Source: Flavipsychrobacter sp. (lineage in GTDB: Bacteria > Bacteroidota > Bacteroidia > Chitinophagales > Chitinophagaceae). From it: 64,000 nucleotides of DNA. The notes under the pieces are model-generated. The model did no database searches. It was not told the origin of the DNA and was given only the letters and a program-made list of their open reading frames with translations. Position numbers and translations under genes: made by a program. Location of the stretch: contig JAJNBJ010000003.1 in NCBI GenBank assembly GCA_021155965.1, positions 124,001-188,000 of the forward strand, given 5' to 3'. Positions 37,449 to 48,035 of the stretch are shown one piece after another (the first letter of the stretch is position 1; every line of letters begins with the position of its first letter).

Positions 37449-37802
37449 ATGTCAGAGTTCTTATTATTATTCAGGGGCGGCGATGGCCCAACGTTACAGC
37501 AGTCGCCGGAAAAATGGCAGGCACATATGCAAAAATGGATGCAGTGGATGGGCGGCCTGCAGGAACAGGGAAAATTCCTGGGGGCGCAGCCACTGAAGCC
37601 TGGCGGCAAGGTAATAACCGGCAACAAGCTTGCAATAACTGATGGCCCGTATATGGAAGGAAAGGAAATGGTAGGTGGCTACCTGATGTGCAAGGCTGAT
37701 ACTTATGATGAGGCTGTTGCAATATCAAAAGGTTGCCCGATACTTGAATTTGAAGATGGCGTAGTGGAAGTGCGCGAAATACAGGAATTAAAAATGAATT
37801 AA
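37449..37802 (+). CDS. YCII-related (DGPF-like) domain protein
   Basis: [11 protein letters not shown]...[37 protein letters not shown]. Confidence 0.9.
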   Translation: MSEFLLLFRGGDGPTLQQSPEKWQAHMQKWMQWMGGLQEQGKFLGAQPLKPGGKVITGNKLAITDGPYMEGKEMVGGYLMCKADTYDEAVAISKGCPILEFEDGVVEVREIQELKMN

Positions 37803-37804
37803 AA

Positions 37805-38248
37805 ATGGTTGACGTTATCACCAGCATTATCATACAGGCGCCATTGACGGAAGTTGCTGCATATGCATCCAACCCCGACAATGCGCCTGAATGGTACGCA
37901 AACATTAAAAGTGCGGAATGGCGCACCAAAAAACAGCTGGCCATCGGCTCAAGGATAGCTTTTATAGCCCACTTTATGGGCAAGCGATTGGCGTATACGT
38001 ATGAAGTGACAGAATATTCGCAAAACAAATTTGTTATGCGAACCGCTGAAGGACCATTCCCAATGGAGACTACCTATACCTGGGATGCTATTGACAATCA
38101 TACCACGCGAATGACCTTAAGGAACCGGGGCAACCCCACAGGCTTCTCAAAATTGCTGGCGCCGTTTATGTCTTTAATGATGCGTAAGGCCAATCAAAAA
38201 GACTTAAATTGCATCAAAGGCATACTTGAAAGCAGGGCAAACAAATAA
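37805..38248 (+). CDS. SRPBCC family protein
   Basis: [37 protein letters not shown]. Confidence 0.85.
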   Translation: MVDVITSIIIQAPLTEVAAYASNPDNAPEWYANIKSAEWRTKKQLAIGSRIAFIAHFMGKRLAYTYEVTEYSQNKFVMRTAEGPFPMETTYTWDAIDNHTTRMTLRNRGNPTGFSKLLAPFMSLMMRKANQKDLNCIKGILESRANK

Positions 38249-39500
38249 AGACATCCACAAACTTGCCGACCACCTGTTCCGACATGAAGCGGGGAAAATG
38301 GTGGCCGTACTAACACGCCTTTTTGGTATCCATAACCTGGAACTTGCCGAAGATGTGATGCAGGAGGCTTTTGCCAAAGCGCTAAAGGAATGGACATTCG
38401 GTATCCCATCGAACCCGGCAGGATGGCTGATGCTTACCGCAAAGAACAAGGCCATAGATGTTATCAGGCGTGAGCGGTATAAAAAAGAATTTGCGCTGGA
38501 AACCACTGCGCTGCTGAGATCGGAATATACTACCAGCCCGGTAGTGGAAAAACTCTTTATGGCATACGAGATACAGGACAGCCAGCTACGCATGATATTT
38601 GCGTGCTGCCACCCTGCCCTCCCGCCAGCAGACCAGATAGCACTCACGTTGAAAACATGTTCCGGTTTCGGCACACAGGAGATCGCTGCTGCTTTGCTTA
38701 CGAACAGCGAAACCATAAAAAAACGCCTGCAACGGGCCAGGAATACAATTACGGAAGAAAATATAAGCTTTGACATACCGATAGGAGAAGAACTAAAGAA
38801 CCGGCTGAACATTGTGCTGCAAACCATATACCTCATCTTCAACGAAGGTTATAACTCGTGCAACAAAGAAGAACTGATACGCAAAGACCTATGCGAAGAA
38901 GCCATAAGATTGGCGTTACTGCTAACTGAGAATGATTACACCAACCAGTCAAAATGCTACTCCCTGGTAGCGCTTATGGCGTTACTTTCCTCCCGCTTTG
39001 AATCGCGGATGGATGAGAACGGAGAAATAATATTGCTGGAAGACCAGGACAGGAGCAAGTGGAATAATGAGCTTATCAATATAGGATTATCCTACCTCAC
39101 CCGGTCTGCCGAAGGCGGAGAAGTGAGCACTTACCATATAGAAGCAGCCATAGTTGCCGAGCATAGCATGGCAAAGAACTTTGAAGAAACCAACTGGCAA
39201 ACTATTTCTGCGTTATACAATCACCTTGCCCACTTTAATCCATCGCCTTCGATACTGCTTAATAAGGCAATCGTTACCAGTAAACTGATGGGCCCGCAGA
39301 CAGGCATTGCCGAAATAATGGCCATACAGAATATAGATAAACTTATGGACACACAATACCTTTTTGCTGCCGTGCTTGGCCATTTATACAAACAAGCGGG
39401 AGACAGGGGTAAAGCAATAGCATTGCTTAATAAAGCTATAAGCCTTACTTCATCGGTAAGCGAGAAAAAGCTATTAAAAAGGAAATTGGAGGCGCTTTAA
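38226..39500 (+). CDS. ECF RNA polymerase sigma factor with extended C-terminal domain (DUF6596; ECF42-like)
   Basis: [55 protein letters not shown]; long TPR-like C-terminus; adjacent YCII gene; TTG start overlapping the upstream gene. Confidence 0.9.
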   Translation: MKAGQTNKDIHKLADHLFRHEAGKMVAVLTRLFGIHNLELAEDVMQEAFAKALKEWTFGIPSNPAGWLMLTAKNKAIDVIRRERYKKEFALETTALLRSEYTTSPVVEKLFMAYEIQDSQLRMIFACCHPALPPADQIALTLKTCSGFGTQEIAAALLTNSETIKKRLQRARNTITEENISFDIPIGEELKNRLNIVLQTIYLIFNEGYNSCNKEELIRKDLCEEAIRLALLLTENDYTNQSKCYSLVALMALLSSRFESRMDENGEIILLEDQDRSKWNNELINIGLSYLTRSAEGGEVSTYHIEAAIVAEHSMAKNFEETNWQTISALYNHLAHFNPSPSILLNKAIVTSKLMGPQTGIAEIMAIQNIDKLMDTQYLFAAVLGHLYKQAGDRGKAIALLNKAISLTSSVSEKKLLKRKLEAL

Positions 39501-39706
39501 CCTATTGGTGTCACGTTTGCCGCCTGCGCACCTTTAGGGCCCTGCTCAAGGTCGAATTCAACCGCCTGGCCTTCTTTTAACGCTTTGAAACCTGTAGCTT
39601 TAATTGCTGAGAAATGAACAAATACATCCTGGCCGCTTTCAGAGGTGATGAAACCGAAGCCTTTTGCATCGTTAAACCATTTTACTTTTCCTGTTGTTCT
39701 TGACAT
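39497..39706 (-). CDS. cold-shock domain protein
   Basis: [30 protein letters not shown]. Confidence 0.96.
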   Translation of the reverse strand: MSRTTGKVKWFNDAKGFGFITSESGQDVFVHFSAIKATGFKALKEGQAVEFDLEQGPKGAQAANVTPIG

Positions 39707-39744
39707 AAAGTTTAAATAATATTGTACAAATCTAATGAATTATT

Positions 39745-41475
39745 TCACATTTCCGCACGTGGTTTCAACTCATTTTCAGTGCGTAATGCCAGTTTTTCGG
39801 CAGGAGTAAGTGGCTGGACCCACGAATTATCGTATGGTTTGAAGCATTGGGCATCCATTACTTCGCCTGCTGATATTTTAGCATCCATATAGCCGGCAAG
39901 CATTTTGAAGGCCTCCTTATTTTCCTGCTGCAATATGAGGAGGGCGGCATTAGCACCGGCCTTTACCGCAATAGGCACGCCGCCACCCAATTCCGCCCAA
40001 TGGCCGCCCAATATCATATTTTTTACCGGCGTGCGGTAATGAGCTATTTTATTCTGCATATTCGCGCGGCCGGGTTTAGCGCCCATCATAGTACCGTTCT
40101 TATTTCCCGTGTACCTGTGATGGGTAACAGGCGTAGCCACATCATAAAAAAGAATATGCTTGCGGAGGTTGGGGACCAGGTGCTCCTCTACCCTTCTTAT
40201 CAAAACCTCTGCTATTTCGTGTTTCAGCTTATTATATTGTTCATTACGAACATAGTTACCATGCTCGTCCATATGTGTATGCCAGTTGTCTTTATAATTC
40301 ATGTAAGCGGGCATAAATATAACCAACGTTCCCATGCCCGCGGGTGCCAGTGATTTATCCCTGAGCGATGGTGGCAGAATGATCAATTCCGTTCGCTCAG
40401 GGTCCCCGCTCATATGCTCACTTCGCGGTATTGATTCACTGCCCAGGTGTATTGCTTCTTCATTCAATCCCAGGTCTTCGGTGGGACAATCGAGGGCAAT
40501 AGATATTGTTACCGATGAGCTATATATTTCTGCGGCACGCAGGCGTTCTTTCATTTTAGCAGGCACCATGCTTTCGGGCAACATTTTCTCGTAGAGTGTT
40601 TCCACATCGCAAGCGGGTACCACATACTTGCTGTTGACTACATATTCTGTTCCACGATAATCGAATTTTACTCCCTTGGCTGTCTTTCCATCCAGTAAAA
40701 TTTCCTTAACCCGGCATTTATAGTAAATATCGTTTTTGTAATATTTCACTATATGCTCCAGCCAGTGAGGTATAGCCTGACCGCCACCCTTTGGTGGGCT
40801 TTGAAAATCGCCATAATATGCCCAGCCTATAGGCACAAGGCAAGACAACAAACTGCTGTCAGAACAAAAGATATCGTGTATCTTCTCGTTCTTAAAGTAC
40901 TTTCTCAATCCTTTTTTTATCCCTTCCTCACCATCATAACTTATAAAAGGAATAAACGGAAGGGCAAACTTCAGCAAGTGGCGTTTGTTTGCCATTTTCT
41001 CATAAAAGGACATTGTCTCCTCACTGCGGAAATAGCTGCTGAAATTGGCAAATGACTTACCAATTCTTTTTGCCGCCTTAAAAAAACGGATAATACCCTC
41101 TTTATCTTCGGGAAACTCACGGATGAGCCGGTCTTTAAATTCGTCAGGGTTATTGGTGAGCAGGTAATCGAAATTGTCGCCTTTGAAACGCCTGATGCGT
41201 TTTTGAGGAACAGCTACAGGGTGATCGGAGCCTAAAATATCAAATATTTTACCCACCATTCCACCTGGGGCACACTGGTTGAGCCAGTGGATAGCGGTAT
41301 CGAATATAAAATGCTTGCGCCTGAAACCAGCAAGGTAGCCACCGGAATGATCTGCCATTTCCAGTACACAGACCGACAAACCAGCTTTACTAAGCAAAGC
41401 AGCCGCTGTAAGCCCACCCACACCTGCACCAATTACTGTAACGTCATAATGTGGCTTTAAGTCGATCTTCTGCAT
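39745..41475 (-). CDS. phytoene desaturase / carotenoid isomerase-like FAD-dependent oxidoreductase
   Basis: YDVTVIGAGVGGLTAAALLSKAGLSVCVLEMADHSGGYLAGFRR; about 576 aa. Confidence 0.87.
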   Translation of the reverse strand: MQKIDLKPHYDVTVIGAGVGGLTAAALLSKAGLSVCVLEMADHSGGYLAGFRRKHFIFDTAIHWLNQCAPGGMVGKIFDILGSDHPVAVPQKRIRRFKGDNFDYLLTNNPDEFKDRLIREFPEDKEGIIRFFKAAKRIGKSFANFSSYFRSEETMSFYEKMANKRHLLKFALPFIPFISYDGEEGIKKGLRKYFKNEKIHDIFCSDSSLLSCLVPIGWAYYGDFQSPPKGGGQAIPHWLEHIVKYYKNDIYYKCRVKEILLDGKTAKGVKFDYRGTEYVVNSKYVVPACDVETLYEKMLPESMVPAKMKERLRAAEIYSSSVTISIALDCPTEDLGLNEEAIHLGSESIPRSEHMSGDPERTELIILPPSLRDKSLAPAGMGTLVIFMPAYMNYKDNWHTHMDEHGNYVRNEQYNKLKHEIAEVLIRRVEEHLVPNLRKHILFYDVATPVTHHRYTGNKNGTMMGAKPGRANMQNKIAHYRTPVKNMILGGHWAELGGGVPIAVKAGANAALLILQQENKEAFKMLAGYMDAKISAGEVMDAQCFKPYDNSWVQPLTPAEKLALRTENELKPRAEM

Positions 41476-41613
41476 AAGAAAAGGTTACAAAATAAGTCAA
41501 AATCCTTATCTATTACGAATTTGTATTGAGGATATGTGATTGAAACAGTTCTTTCACGTAATTTTCGGGTATAATTTTTATACCACCATATTCTTCATTT
41601 CAAACAATAAATT

Positions 41614-42114
41614 ATGCGGACAACATTATTACTAGCTGCAGTTTTTGTTACCATGAGCTCATTTTTGCCAGATGGTATCACTATCACAAGCAGCGCCTTC
41701 AGGCATAACTTACCTATACCCACAAAATACTCGTGCGAGGGGGAAAACATTAATCCGCCGCTGGATATTTCGGGTATACCTGAAGGGACACAATCGGTAG
41801 CGCTCATCATGCACGACCCTGATGCACCAATGAAAGGAGGTTTTACGCATTGGGTGATGTGGAATATAAAACCTAATGCCCATATCTCTGAAAAATACAA
41901 TGGGGCTGAAATGGGTATGAACAGCGCAAGGAAAATAGGTTATATAGGTATGTGCCCACCTACCGGCACACACCATTACCACTTTACGGTTTATGCACTG
42001 GATACCAAACTATCACTTACAGCTCAAACCGATAAAGCGGGACTGGAAGAAGCTATGAAGGGACATATACTGGCAGAAAGCACGCTGACAGGACTTTATA
42101 AGAAAACCAAATAG
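41614..42114 (+). CDS. YbhB/YbcL family (PEBP / Raf kinase inhibitor-like) protein
   Basis: CEGENINPPLDISGIPEGTQSVALIMHDPDAPMKGGFTHWVMWNI. Confidence 0.94.
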   Translation: MRTTLLLAAVFVTMSSFLPDGITITSSAFRHNLPIPTKYSCEGENINPPLDISGIPEGTQSVALIMHDPDAPMKGGFTHWVMWNIKPNAHISEKYNGAEMGMNSARKIGYIGMCPPTGTHHYHFTVYALDTKLSLTAQTDKAGLEEAMKGHILAESTLTGLYKKTK

Positions 42115-42183
42115 CCGATACACTTATTTCTATTTCTAAATAGAAGTATATACATCTACCTTTAGTGCCTTAATCAAATTAAT

Positions 42184-43134
42184 ATGTCTAAAAAGAAAAC
42201 AATAGTCGTATTTGGCGCCACAGGCGCTCAAGGTGGCGGCCTGGTCCGCGCCATATTAAATGAACCTAACAGTGAATTTGCTGTACGTGCGGTAACCCGC
42301 GATGTAAATTCTGATAAAGCAAAAGTACTGGCCAGCCAGGGCGCTGAAGTAGTGGCGGCAAACATAGATGATAAAGAAAGTATTAAGAAAGCGCTGAATG
42401 GAGCCTATGGAGCCTATTTTGTCACCTTTTTCTGGGATCATTTTTCACCGGAAAAAGAGATGGAACATGCTAAGAACATGGCCTTAGCTGCAAAGGAAGC
42501 AGGTATACAACATGCTATCTGGTCGACGCTGGAGGATACGCGAACATTAGTACCACTACACGATGACCGTATGCCAACGCTGCGTGAAAAATACAAAGTA
42601 CCGCACTTTGACGGCAAGGGCGAAGGCGACCAGTATTTTGCCGATGCAGGAGTGCCGACAACTTATTTGCTTGCCTCGTACTACTGGGATAACCTCATTT
42701 ACTTTGGCATGGGACCAAAACAGGGGCCTGATGGTAAATTATACCTCACATTCCCAATGGGCAATGCCAAGATGGCGGGAATCAGTGCTGATGACATAGG
42801 TAAGTGTGCTTATGGCATCTTCAAGCAAGGTACCACTTTGGCCGGCAAGCGGATCGGTGTTGCAGGCGACCAACTAACGATATCGGAAATGGCCCAAAAA
42901 CTATCGAAAGTGCTGGGGCAAGAAGTGCTGTATAATGAAGTTAGCCCAGAACAATATCGTGGATTTGGTTTCCCGGGCGCCGATGACATTGGTAATATGT
43001 TCCAGATCTACCGTGATTTTGCGGATGAATGTAACGAAACGCGTGATGTGGCCCGATCAAGGGAATTGAACCCTGCTTTGAAATCTTTTGATAGCTGGCT
43101 AGCAGAAAACGGCAGCCGGATACCATTGAGTTAA
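42184..43134 (+). CDS. NmrA-like NAD(P)-binding protein
   Basis: TIVVFGATGAQGGGLVRAIL Rossmann motif; NmrA-like overall. Confidence 0.9.
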   Translation: MSKKKTIVVFGATGAQGGGLVRAILNEPNSEFAVRAVTRDVNSDKAKVLASQGAEVVAANIDDKESIKKALNGAYGAYFVTFFWDHFSPEKEMEHAKNMALAAKEAGIQHAIWSTLEDTRTLVPLHDDRMPTLREKYKVPHFDGKGEGDQYFADAGVPTTYLLASYYWDNLIYFGMGPKQGPDGKLYLTFPMGNAKMAGISADDIGKCAYGIFKQGTTLAGKRIGVAGDQLTISEMAQKLSKVLGQEVLYNEVSPEQYRGFGFPGADDIGNMFQIYRDFADECNETRDVARSRELNPALKSFDSWLAENGSRIPLS

Positions 43135-43153
43135 CTGTACATTGAACTTATCT

Positions 43154-43187
43154 AAGAAAAGGGCCGGTTGGCCCTTTTCTTTTTTCA
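43154..43187 (+). terminator. rho-independent terminator
   Basis: aagaaaagggcc-ggtt-ggcccttttctttttt. Confidence 0.85.
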
Positions 43188-43276
43188 CAACAATAAAAAA
43201 GTAAAAAATATGTTATTAAGACCGAAAAGAGCAATTCCTCAAAAACCGTACTTTTGCACCCGTTAAAAACCTAAGC

Positions 43277-44404
43277 ATGCAAAATCTCCAGATGGTTGAC
43301 CTGAAGCGTCAATACCATAAGATAAAAACTGAAATAGATACAGCAGTTTTAAATGTAATAGAAAGTACCGCCTTTATCAACGGACCTGATGTACAGAATT
43401 TTGGTAAAGAACTGGCGGCCTACCTTGAGGTAAAACATGTTATACCATGTGCGAATGGCACTGATGCACTGCAAATAGCGCTGATGGCGCTGGGCCTGCA
43501 GCCAGGAGATGAGGTTATTACTACATCGTATACTTATATAGCTACCGTAGAGGTTGTGGCATTGCTGCGCCTGAAACCGGTATTTGTAGATGTGGATGCC
43601 GATACCTTTACTATGAACCTGGATGGTCTGAAAAAGGCTATCACCCCAAAAACAAAAGCGATAATACCCGTGCACCTGTATGGGCAGTGCGTGGATATGG
43701 AACCACTATTGGCAATAGCCAAAGAACATAACATACCTATAGTAGAAGATAATGCACAGGCAATAGGTGGTACCTATACCTTTAGTGATGGTACTAAGAA
43801 GAAGACAGGCTCTATGGGCATTATTGGCTGTACCTCTTTCTTTCCGTCCAAAAACCTGGGGGCATATGGTGATGGTGGTGCAATATTCACTAATGATGAT
43901 GCGTTGGCGGAAACCATTAAGATGGTTGCCAACCATGGGCAAAAGGCAAAATATTATCACGAAATAGTTGGCTGTAACAGCCGCCTGGACAGCATGCAGG
44001 CTGCAATATTGCGTATAAAACTGCGCCACCTGGATGAGTACTGCACTGCCCGCCGTGCTGCCGCAGACTTTTATGATAGTGCTTTTAAGAATAATCATAA
44101 GATAGTAACCCCATACAGGGCGCCTTACAGCTACCATGTGTTCCATCAATACACATTGCAGGTAAAAGGCGTGAACCGTGATGAGCTACAAACCAAGCTG
44201 GCAGAAAGGAAAATACCTTCAATGATATATTACCCTGTGCCCTGCCACAAGCAAAATATGCTGAAGGAATATGGCAGTGCCAATCTTGACCTGCCTGTAA
44301 CCAACATGCTACAGGACTGTGTAATATCGCTGCCTATACATACTGAGCTGACGCAGGAAGAATTATCATACATCACTACTAATTTTCTTGAATTAATAGG
44401 CTAA
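43277..44404 (+). CDS. DegT/DnrJ/EryC1/StrS family aminotransferase
   Basis: VDLKRQYHKIKTEID...NGTDALQIALMALGLQPGDEVITTSYTYIAT...CTSFFPSKNLGAYGDGGAIFTND. Confidence 0.95.
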   Translation: MQNLQMVDLKRQYHKIKTEIDTAVLNVIESTAFINGPDVQNFGKELAAYLEVKHVIPCANGTDALQIALMALGLQPGDEVITTSYTYIATVEVVALLRLKPVFVDVDADTFTMNLDGLKKAITPKTKAIIPVHLYGQCVDMEPLLAIAKEHNIPIVEDNAQAIGGTYTFSDGTKKKTGSMGIIGCTSFFPSKNLGAYGDGGAIFTNDDALAETIKMVANHGQKAKYYHEIVGCNSRLDSMQAAILRIKLRHLDEYCTARRAAADFYDSAFKNNHKIVTPYRAPYSYHVFHQYTLQVKGVNRDELQTKLAERKIPSMIYYPVPCHKQNMLKEYGSANLDLPVTNMLQDCVISLPIHTELTQEELSYITTNFLELIG

Positions 44405-44407
44405 CCT

Positions 44408-44959
44408 ATGAACGTTACCACTACCCCACTTGAAGGACTATTGATACTGGAGCCCAAAGTACACCGCGATGACCGGGGCTATTTCTTCGAAAGCTATAAT
44501 ATGCAGGCTCTTGCTACTGCAGGCAACTATACAACCCCATTTGTGCAGGATAACCAGGCACGGTCGGTAAAGAATGTATTGCGAGGACTGCATTACCAGA
44601 ACCTGCCGGTGCCGCAGGCAAAGCTGATACGTGTGCTGGAGGGCAGGATATGGGATGTGGCGGTGGATATACGTAAGAACAGCCCCACTTATAAGCAATG
44701 GTTTGGCATAGAGCTGACCGCTGAGAATAAGCTGCAACTATTAATACCTCACGGTTTTGCACATGGATATGCTGTATTGAGCGATACAGCGGAAGTGTTC
44801 TACAAATGCGATAACTTCTATAACAAGCCGACAGAAGGCGGCATCTACTTTGCCGATACTGAAATAGGTGTAGACTGGAAGATCAACATTAATGATGCTA
44901 TCATCTCGGAGAAAGACCAAAAGCAACCGATGCTAAAAGATGCATCGAATACATTTTAA
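44408..44959 (+). CDS. rfbC: dTDP-4-dehydrorhamnose 3,5-epimerase
   Basis: LEPKVHRDDRGYFFESYN...DNQARSVKNVLRGLHYQ...IPHGFAHGYAVLSDTAEVFYKC. Confidence 0.94.
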   Translation: MNVTTTPLEGLLILEPKVHRDDRGYFFESYNMQALATAGNYTTPFVQDNQARSVKNVLRGLHYQNLPVPQAKLIRVLEGRIWDVAVDIRKNSPTYKQWFGIELTAENKLQLLIPHGFAHGYAVLSDTAEVFYKCDNFYNKPTEGGIYFADTEIGVDWKININDAIISEKDQKQPMLKDASNTF

Positions 44960-45074
44960 TGTAGAGGACACGCTGATGTGTGACGGATTTTTAAACGATA
45001 CAGAGAAACAAGAATAGCGGACATATCAGATATGCAAATGGGATGGTTGCCTATGACGCTAAAAGTATTTGATT

Positions 45075-45512
45075 TTATTGAGAGAATAGTAGTAAATTTT
45101 CCGAATAAGCCGGGAACAATCCAGTTATCCGATTGAATTTAATTTTATTGCTAAGGTAGTTAAAGACAAGGGCACTGTTCACGACTGTATCATAAAAGTA
45201 CTTATTTTTATAACCATACACTTCAAAAGTTATTTCGGAGTCGTTTGATCTCGAGTAGTATAAAGCTGAACTGTCATAACTAACTAACATGGTTGTATCG
45301 TTGAGCTTGGTTATTGGAAAATCATAACTAACTGAAATAATAGAATCAGGCTTGTTGTAATAATTATAGACTATTGCGCCTGACCAATGGTGCATACCTT
45401 CCATTTTGGATGCATGACTTAAAGGTGATGTCTTATTTTTTTTACAACTACTAATGAGTAAAAAAGCCAAAAATAAAATAAACATCTTTTTCACAGGACT
45501 TGCATAAATCAC
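45075..45512 (-). CDS. hypothetical lipoprotein
   Basis: MFILFLAFLLISSCKKNKTS lipobox. Confidence 0.6.
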   Translation of the reverse strand: MIYASPVKKMFILFLAFLLISSCKKNKTSPLSHASKMEGMHHWSGAIVYNYYNKPDSIISVSYDFPITKLNDTTMLVSYDSSALYYSRSNDSEITFEVYGYKNKYFYDTVVNSALVFNYLSNKIKFNRITGLFPAYSENLLLFSQ

Positions 45513-45546
45513 TTTATTACAAATCTAAAGCATTTTCGAATAAAAC

Positions 45547-46680
45547 TTACAACCCCACCCCAATTCCAAATTCTGAGTATTCAGCAACAGCCATATGAGT
45601 ATTGAGCAGTGCTGTAATAAATAGCTCCTTAATTACACCTTTCTCGCTTTGAATAAGGTATAGGTTAGCGCCAAACTTTTGATTGAAGGGATCGTTGCCA
45701 TAGGTGAGGTAAGTGGTGCGGTAGTAATAACCTACCTGCGTGAGTATCCCTACCCTGCCAATAAGAAATTCGTGGCCAAGGAAGAAAGTACCATCCCAGG
45801 CATTACTGCGCTCGTGGCCTGTGTGAATTCCATAAGTTTTGTAGAATGCATAGGTAGGTTCGTGGTAGGCATAATCAATGCCACCGTATATCTTATTCTT
45901 GCTCCGGTACCTTCTGCTCGCATAGCCAGATACAATATAGACAGGCAGATGCGGGTTGCCAGTGGCGTTGGCCTCATTGAAGCCGATGCCCATCCTCAGG
46001 TGCAGCAGCCACCGGTCAGCCAGCTTTGGGAGGTCACCCCTGATTATTCTTTTGGGTTTATAGGTTGCGGGGAAATATTGTATCCCCACATGCGCACCAA
46101 CCATATTCACACCAAGGTTAGGCGGCCTGAAATAGCCATTAGAAATGTGGGTGAAGTTCACACCCGCCTGCAACTGCCAGTGATCATCAGCATGATAACG
46201 CAGGTCTGTCATGAAAATAGCAAAGTCATTGATGTGCGAGCCTATTGCCGTATTCACAGTATCTGCTGGTGATCTGCGGCTGTATTTTTTAGTAACGTAG
46301 GCAATGCCATCACCAATACGAAGCGTCCATTCCAGCTTTTTACCGCGTACAATAGGTACCTGTATATTGGGATAAATGCCCACACAGTGGCCAAACACCT
46401 GGTTGTTGCCATAGTCGGTCAAGGTCATGCCCAACCCGATCTGCGGAAAATTGCGGCGCTGATGCCATTCTTTTTTGCCATAGGTCTGCCATACAAAATT
46501 CACATCCACTGCAGTAGATAGTTCTGGTATGGGTGCGGTGAATTTTTTAGTATGCTTAATGATCTTGCCTGCCATTAGGTTAGTTTCCACACCAAACCCT
46601 GAAAACGCATCGTCCTGCTGCGCGGATGCCCGGGCGGCTAGCAGTAATAATAGTATGCAGGTAAATGGTTTTATGGCCAT
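45547..46680 (-). CDS. acyloxyacyl hydrolase / PagL-like lipid A deacylase family protein (paralogue A)
   Basis: Signal peptide, outer-membrane beta pattern, FTHISNG resembling the PagL His-x-Ser motif; homologous to 49086-50228. Confidence 0.75.
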   Translation of the reverse strand: MAIKPFTCILLLLLAARASAQQDDAFSGFGVETNLMAGKIIKHTKKFTAPIPELSTAVDVNFVWQTYGKKEWHQRRNFPQIGLGMTLTDYGNNQVFGHCVGIYPNIQVPIVRGKKLEWTLRIGDGIAYVTKKYSRRSPADTVNTAIGSHINDFAIFMTDLRYHADDHWQLQAGVNFTHISNGYFRPPNLGVNMVGAHVGIQYFPATYKPKRIIRGDLPKLADRWLLHLRMGIGFNEANATGNPHLPVYIVSGYASRRYRSKNKIYGGIDYAYHEPTYAFYKTYGIHTGHERSNAWDGTFFLGHEFLIGRVGILTQVGYYYRTTYLTYGNDPFNQKFGANLYLIQSEKGVIKELFITALLNTHMAVAEYSEFGIGVGL

Positions 46681-46800
46681 ATTATAAATATAGTTTCACA
46701 CTATATTAACTTTACTGATCGTAATTTTAGGAGTATTACAAAAGTACTAAACCGCAACAACATACGTTATCCATTATATACCTCTATAACTGATCCTAGT

Positions 46801-47334
46801 ATGACAAATGACCTGATATACAGGCCTGGCACCGTGAATGACAGGCAGCAGCTGAAAGAACTGGGGCTAATTGCTTATGGCGAATTTGCCAATACACTTA
46901 CCCCTGAAAACTGGGGGAAAATGGAAGCTAGCCTCAGCGATGAAGAAAAGCTGACACAACTGCTGGATACAGCTAAAGTGTACGTATGTGCGCACCGTGG
47001 CGAGATAGTGGGCATGGCCTACCTGGTGCCACGCGGTAATCCAACCCCCATATATCCGGCTGAATGGTCTTATATACGGCTGGTGGGCGTGCATCCACAC
47101 CATCGCGGGAAAGGGATAGCCAAAACACTTACCCAGCAGTGCATCAATTATGCAAAACGAACGGGAGAGAAGACCATTGGCCTGCACACATCGGAAATGA
47201 TGGATGCTGCACGGCATATTTATGAAGGGTTTGGTTTTAAAATGCAGCAAGAGATAGACAACCCGTTTGGAGTAAAATACTGGCTATACAGTCTTGACCT
47301 TACAAATAATAATGCAAAAGGACAGGCTGCCTAA
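46801..47334 (+). CDS. GNAT family N-acetyltransferase
   Basis: YIRLVGVHPHHRGKGIAKTLTQQCINYA. Confidence 0.9.
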   Translation: MTNDLIYRPGTVNDRQQLKELGLIAYGEFANTLTPENWGKMEASLSDEEKLTQLLDTAKVYVCAHRGEIVGMAYLVPRGNPTPIYPAEWSYIRLVGVHPHHRGKGIAKTLTQQCINYAKRTGEKTIGLHTSEMMDAARHIYEGFGFKMQQEIDNPFGVKYWLYSLDLTNNNAKGQAA

Positions 47335-47345
47335 CCTGTCCTTTT
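47316..47345 (+). terminator. putative terminator overlapping the GNAT gene end
   Basis: aaaaggacagg ... cctgtcctttt. Confidence 0.65.
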
Positions 47346-47364
47346 GTAGCAATCAGAAAATAAC

Positions 47365-48003
47365 TTAATTCAGATCCGGTTGTGGCGTATACCGCAGGTA
47401 TGGCTTTATTATCTTCAACCCTTTAGGGAATTTCTTTTCAGCTTCTTCGGTCGTCACCGCCGGAACAACAATAACGTCTTCTCCATGCTTCCAATCCGCC
47501 GGGGTAGCTACACTATAATTAGCGGTCAGTTGCAGTGAATCGATCACTCGCAATACTTCCACAAAATTCCTGCCTGTGGATGCAGGATAAGTAATCGACA
47601 ATTTCAGCTTCTTGTCAGGACCTATAATGAACAATGAACGCACGGTTGCAGTAGCTGATGCATTGGGATGTATCATATCATATAGTGTTGCCACATTGCG
47701 GTCGGCATCAGCTATAATCGGGAAGTCCACGGTGGTTTTCTGTGTTTCATTAATGTCGCTCACCCATCCCTGGTGTTTATCCAGCGGGTCTACGCTCACT
47801 GCCAGTACTTTTACATTTCTCTTTGCGAATTCATCTTTTAGCTGTGCCGTCCTGCCCAGCTCTGTAGTACATACCGGCGTATAATCTGCAGGGTGCGAAA
47901 ACAACACACCCCAGCTATCGCCCAGGTAGTCGAAAAAATTGATGTCACCATTGGTGGTGGTTGCTTTAAAATCGGGAACGGTATCCCCTAAGTGTATTGC
48001 CAT
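47365..48003 (-). CDS. 1-Cys-type peroxiredoxin
   Basis: HPADYTPVCTTELGRTAQLKDEF active-site motif; about 212 aa Prx6-like length. Confidence 0.93.
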   Translation of the reverse strand: MAIHLGDTVPDFKATTTNGDINFFDYLGDSWGVLFSHPADYTPVCTTELGRTAQLKDEFAKRNVKVLAVSVDPLDKHQGWVSDINETQKTTVDFPIIADADRNVATLYDMIHPNASATATVRSLFIIGPDKKLKLSITYPASTGRNFVEVLRVIDSLQLTANYSVATPADWKHGEDVIVVPAVTTEEAEKKFPKGLKIIKPYLRYTPQPDLN

Positions 48004-48035
48004 AGTATTTAGTTTAGGCGTGCAATTTAAGCAGC

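Noticed and set aside
43277-44959. DegT aminotransferase plus rfbC as a novel biosynthetic cluster
   Set aside because: Only two genes, both common nucleotide-sugar enzymes; no further pathway genes visible nearby.
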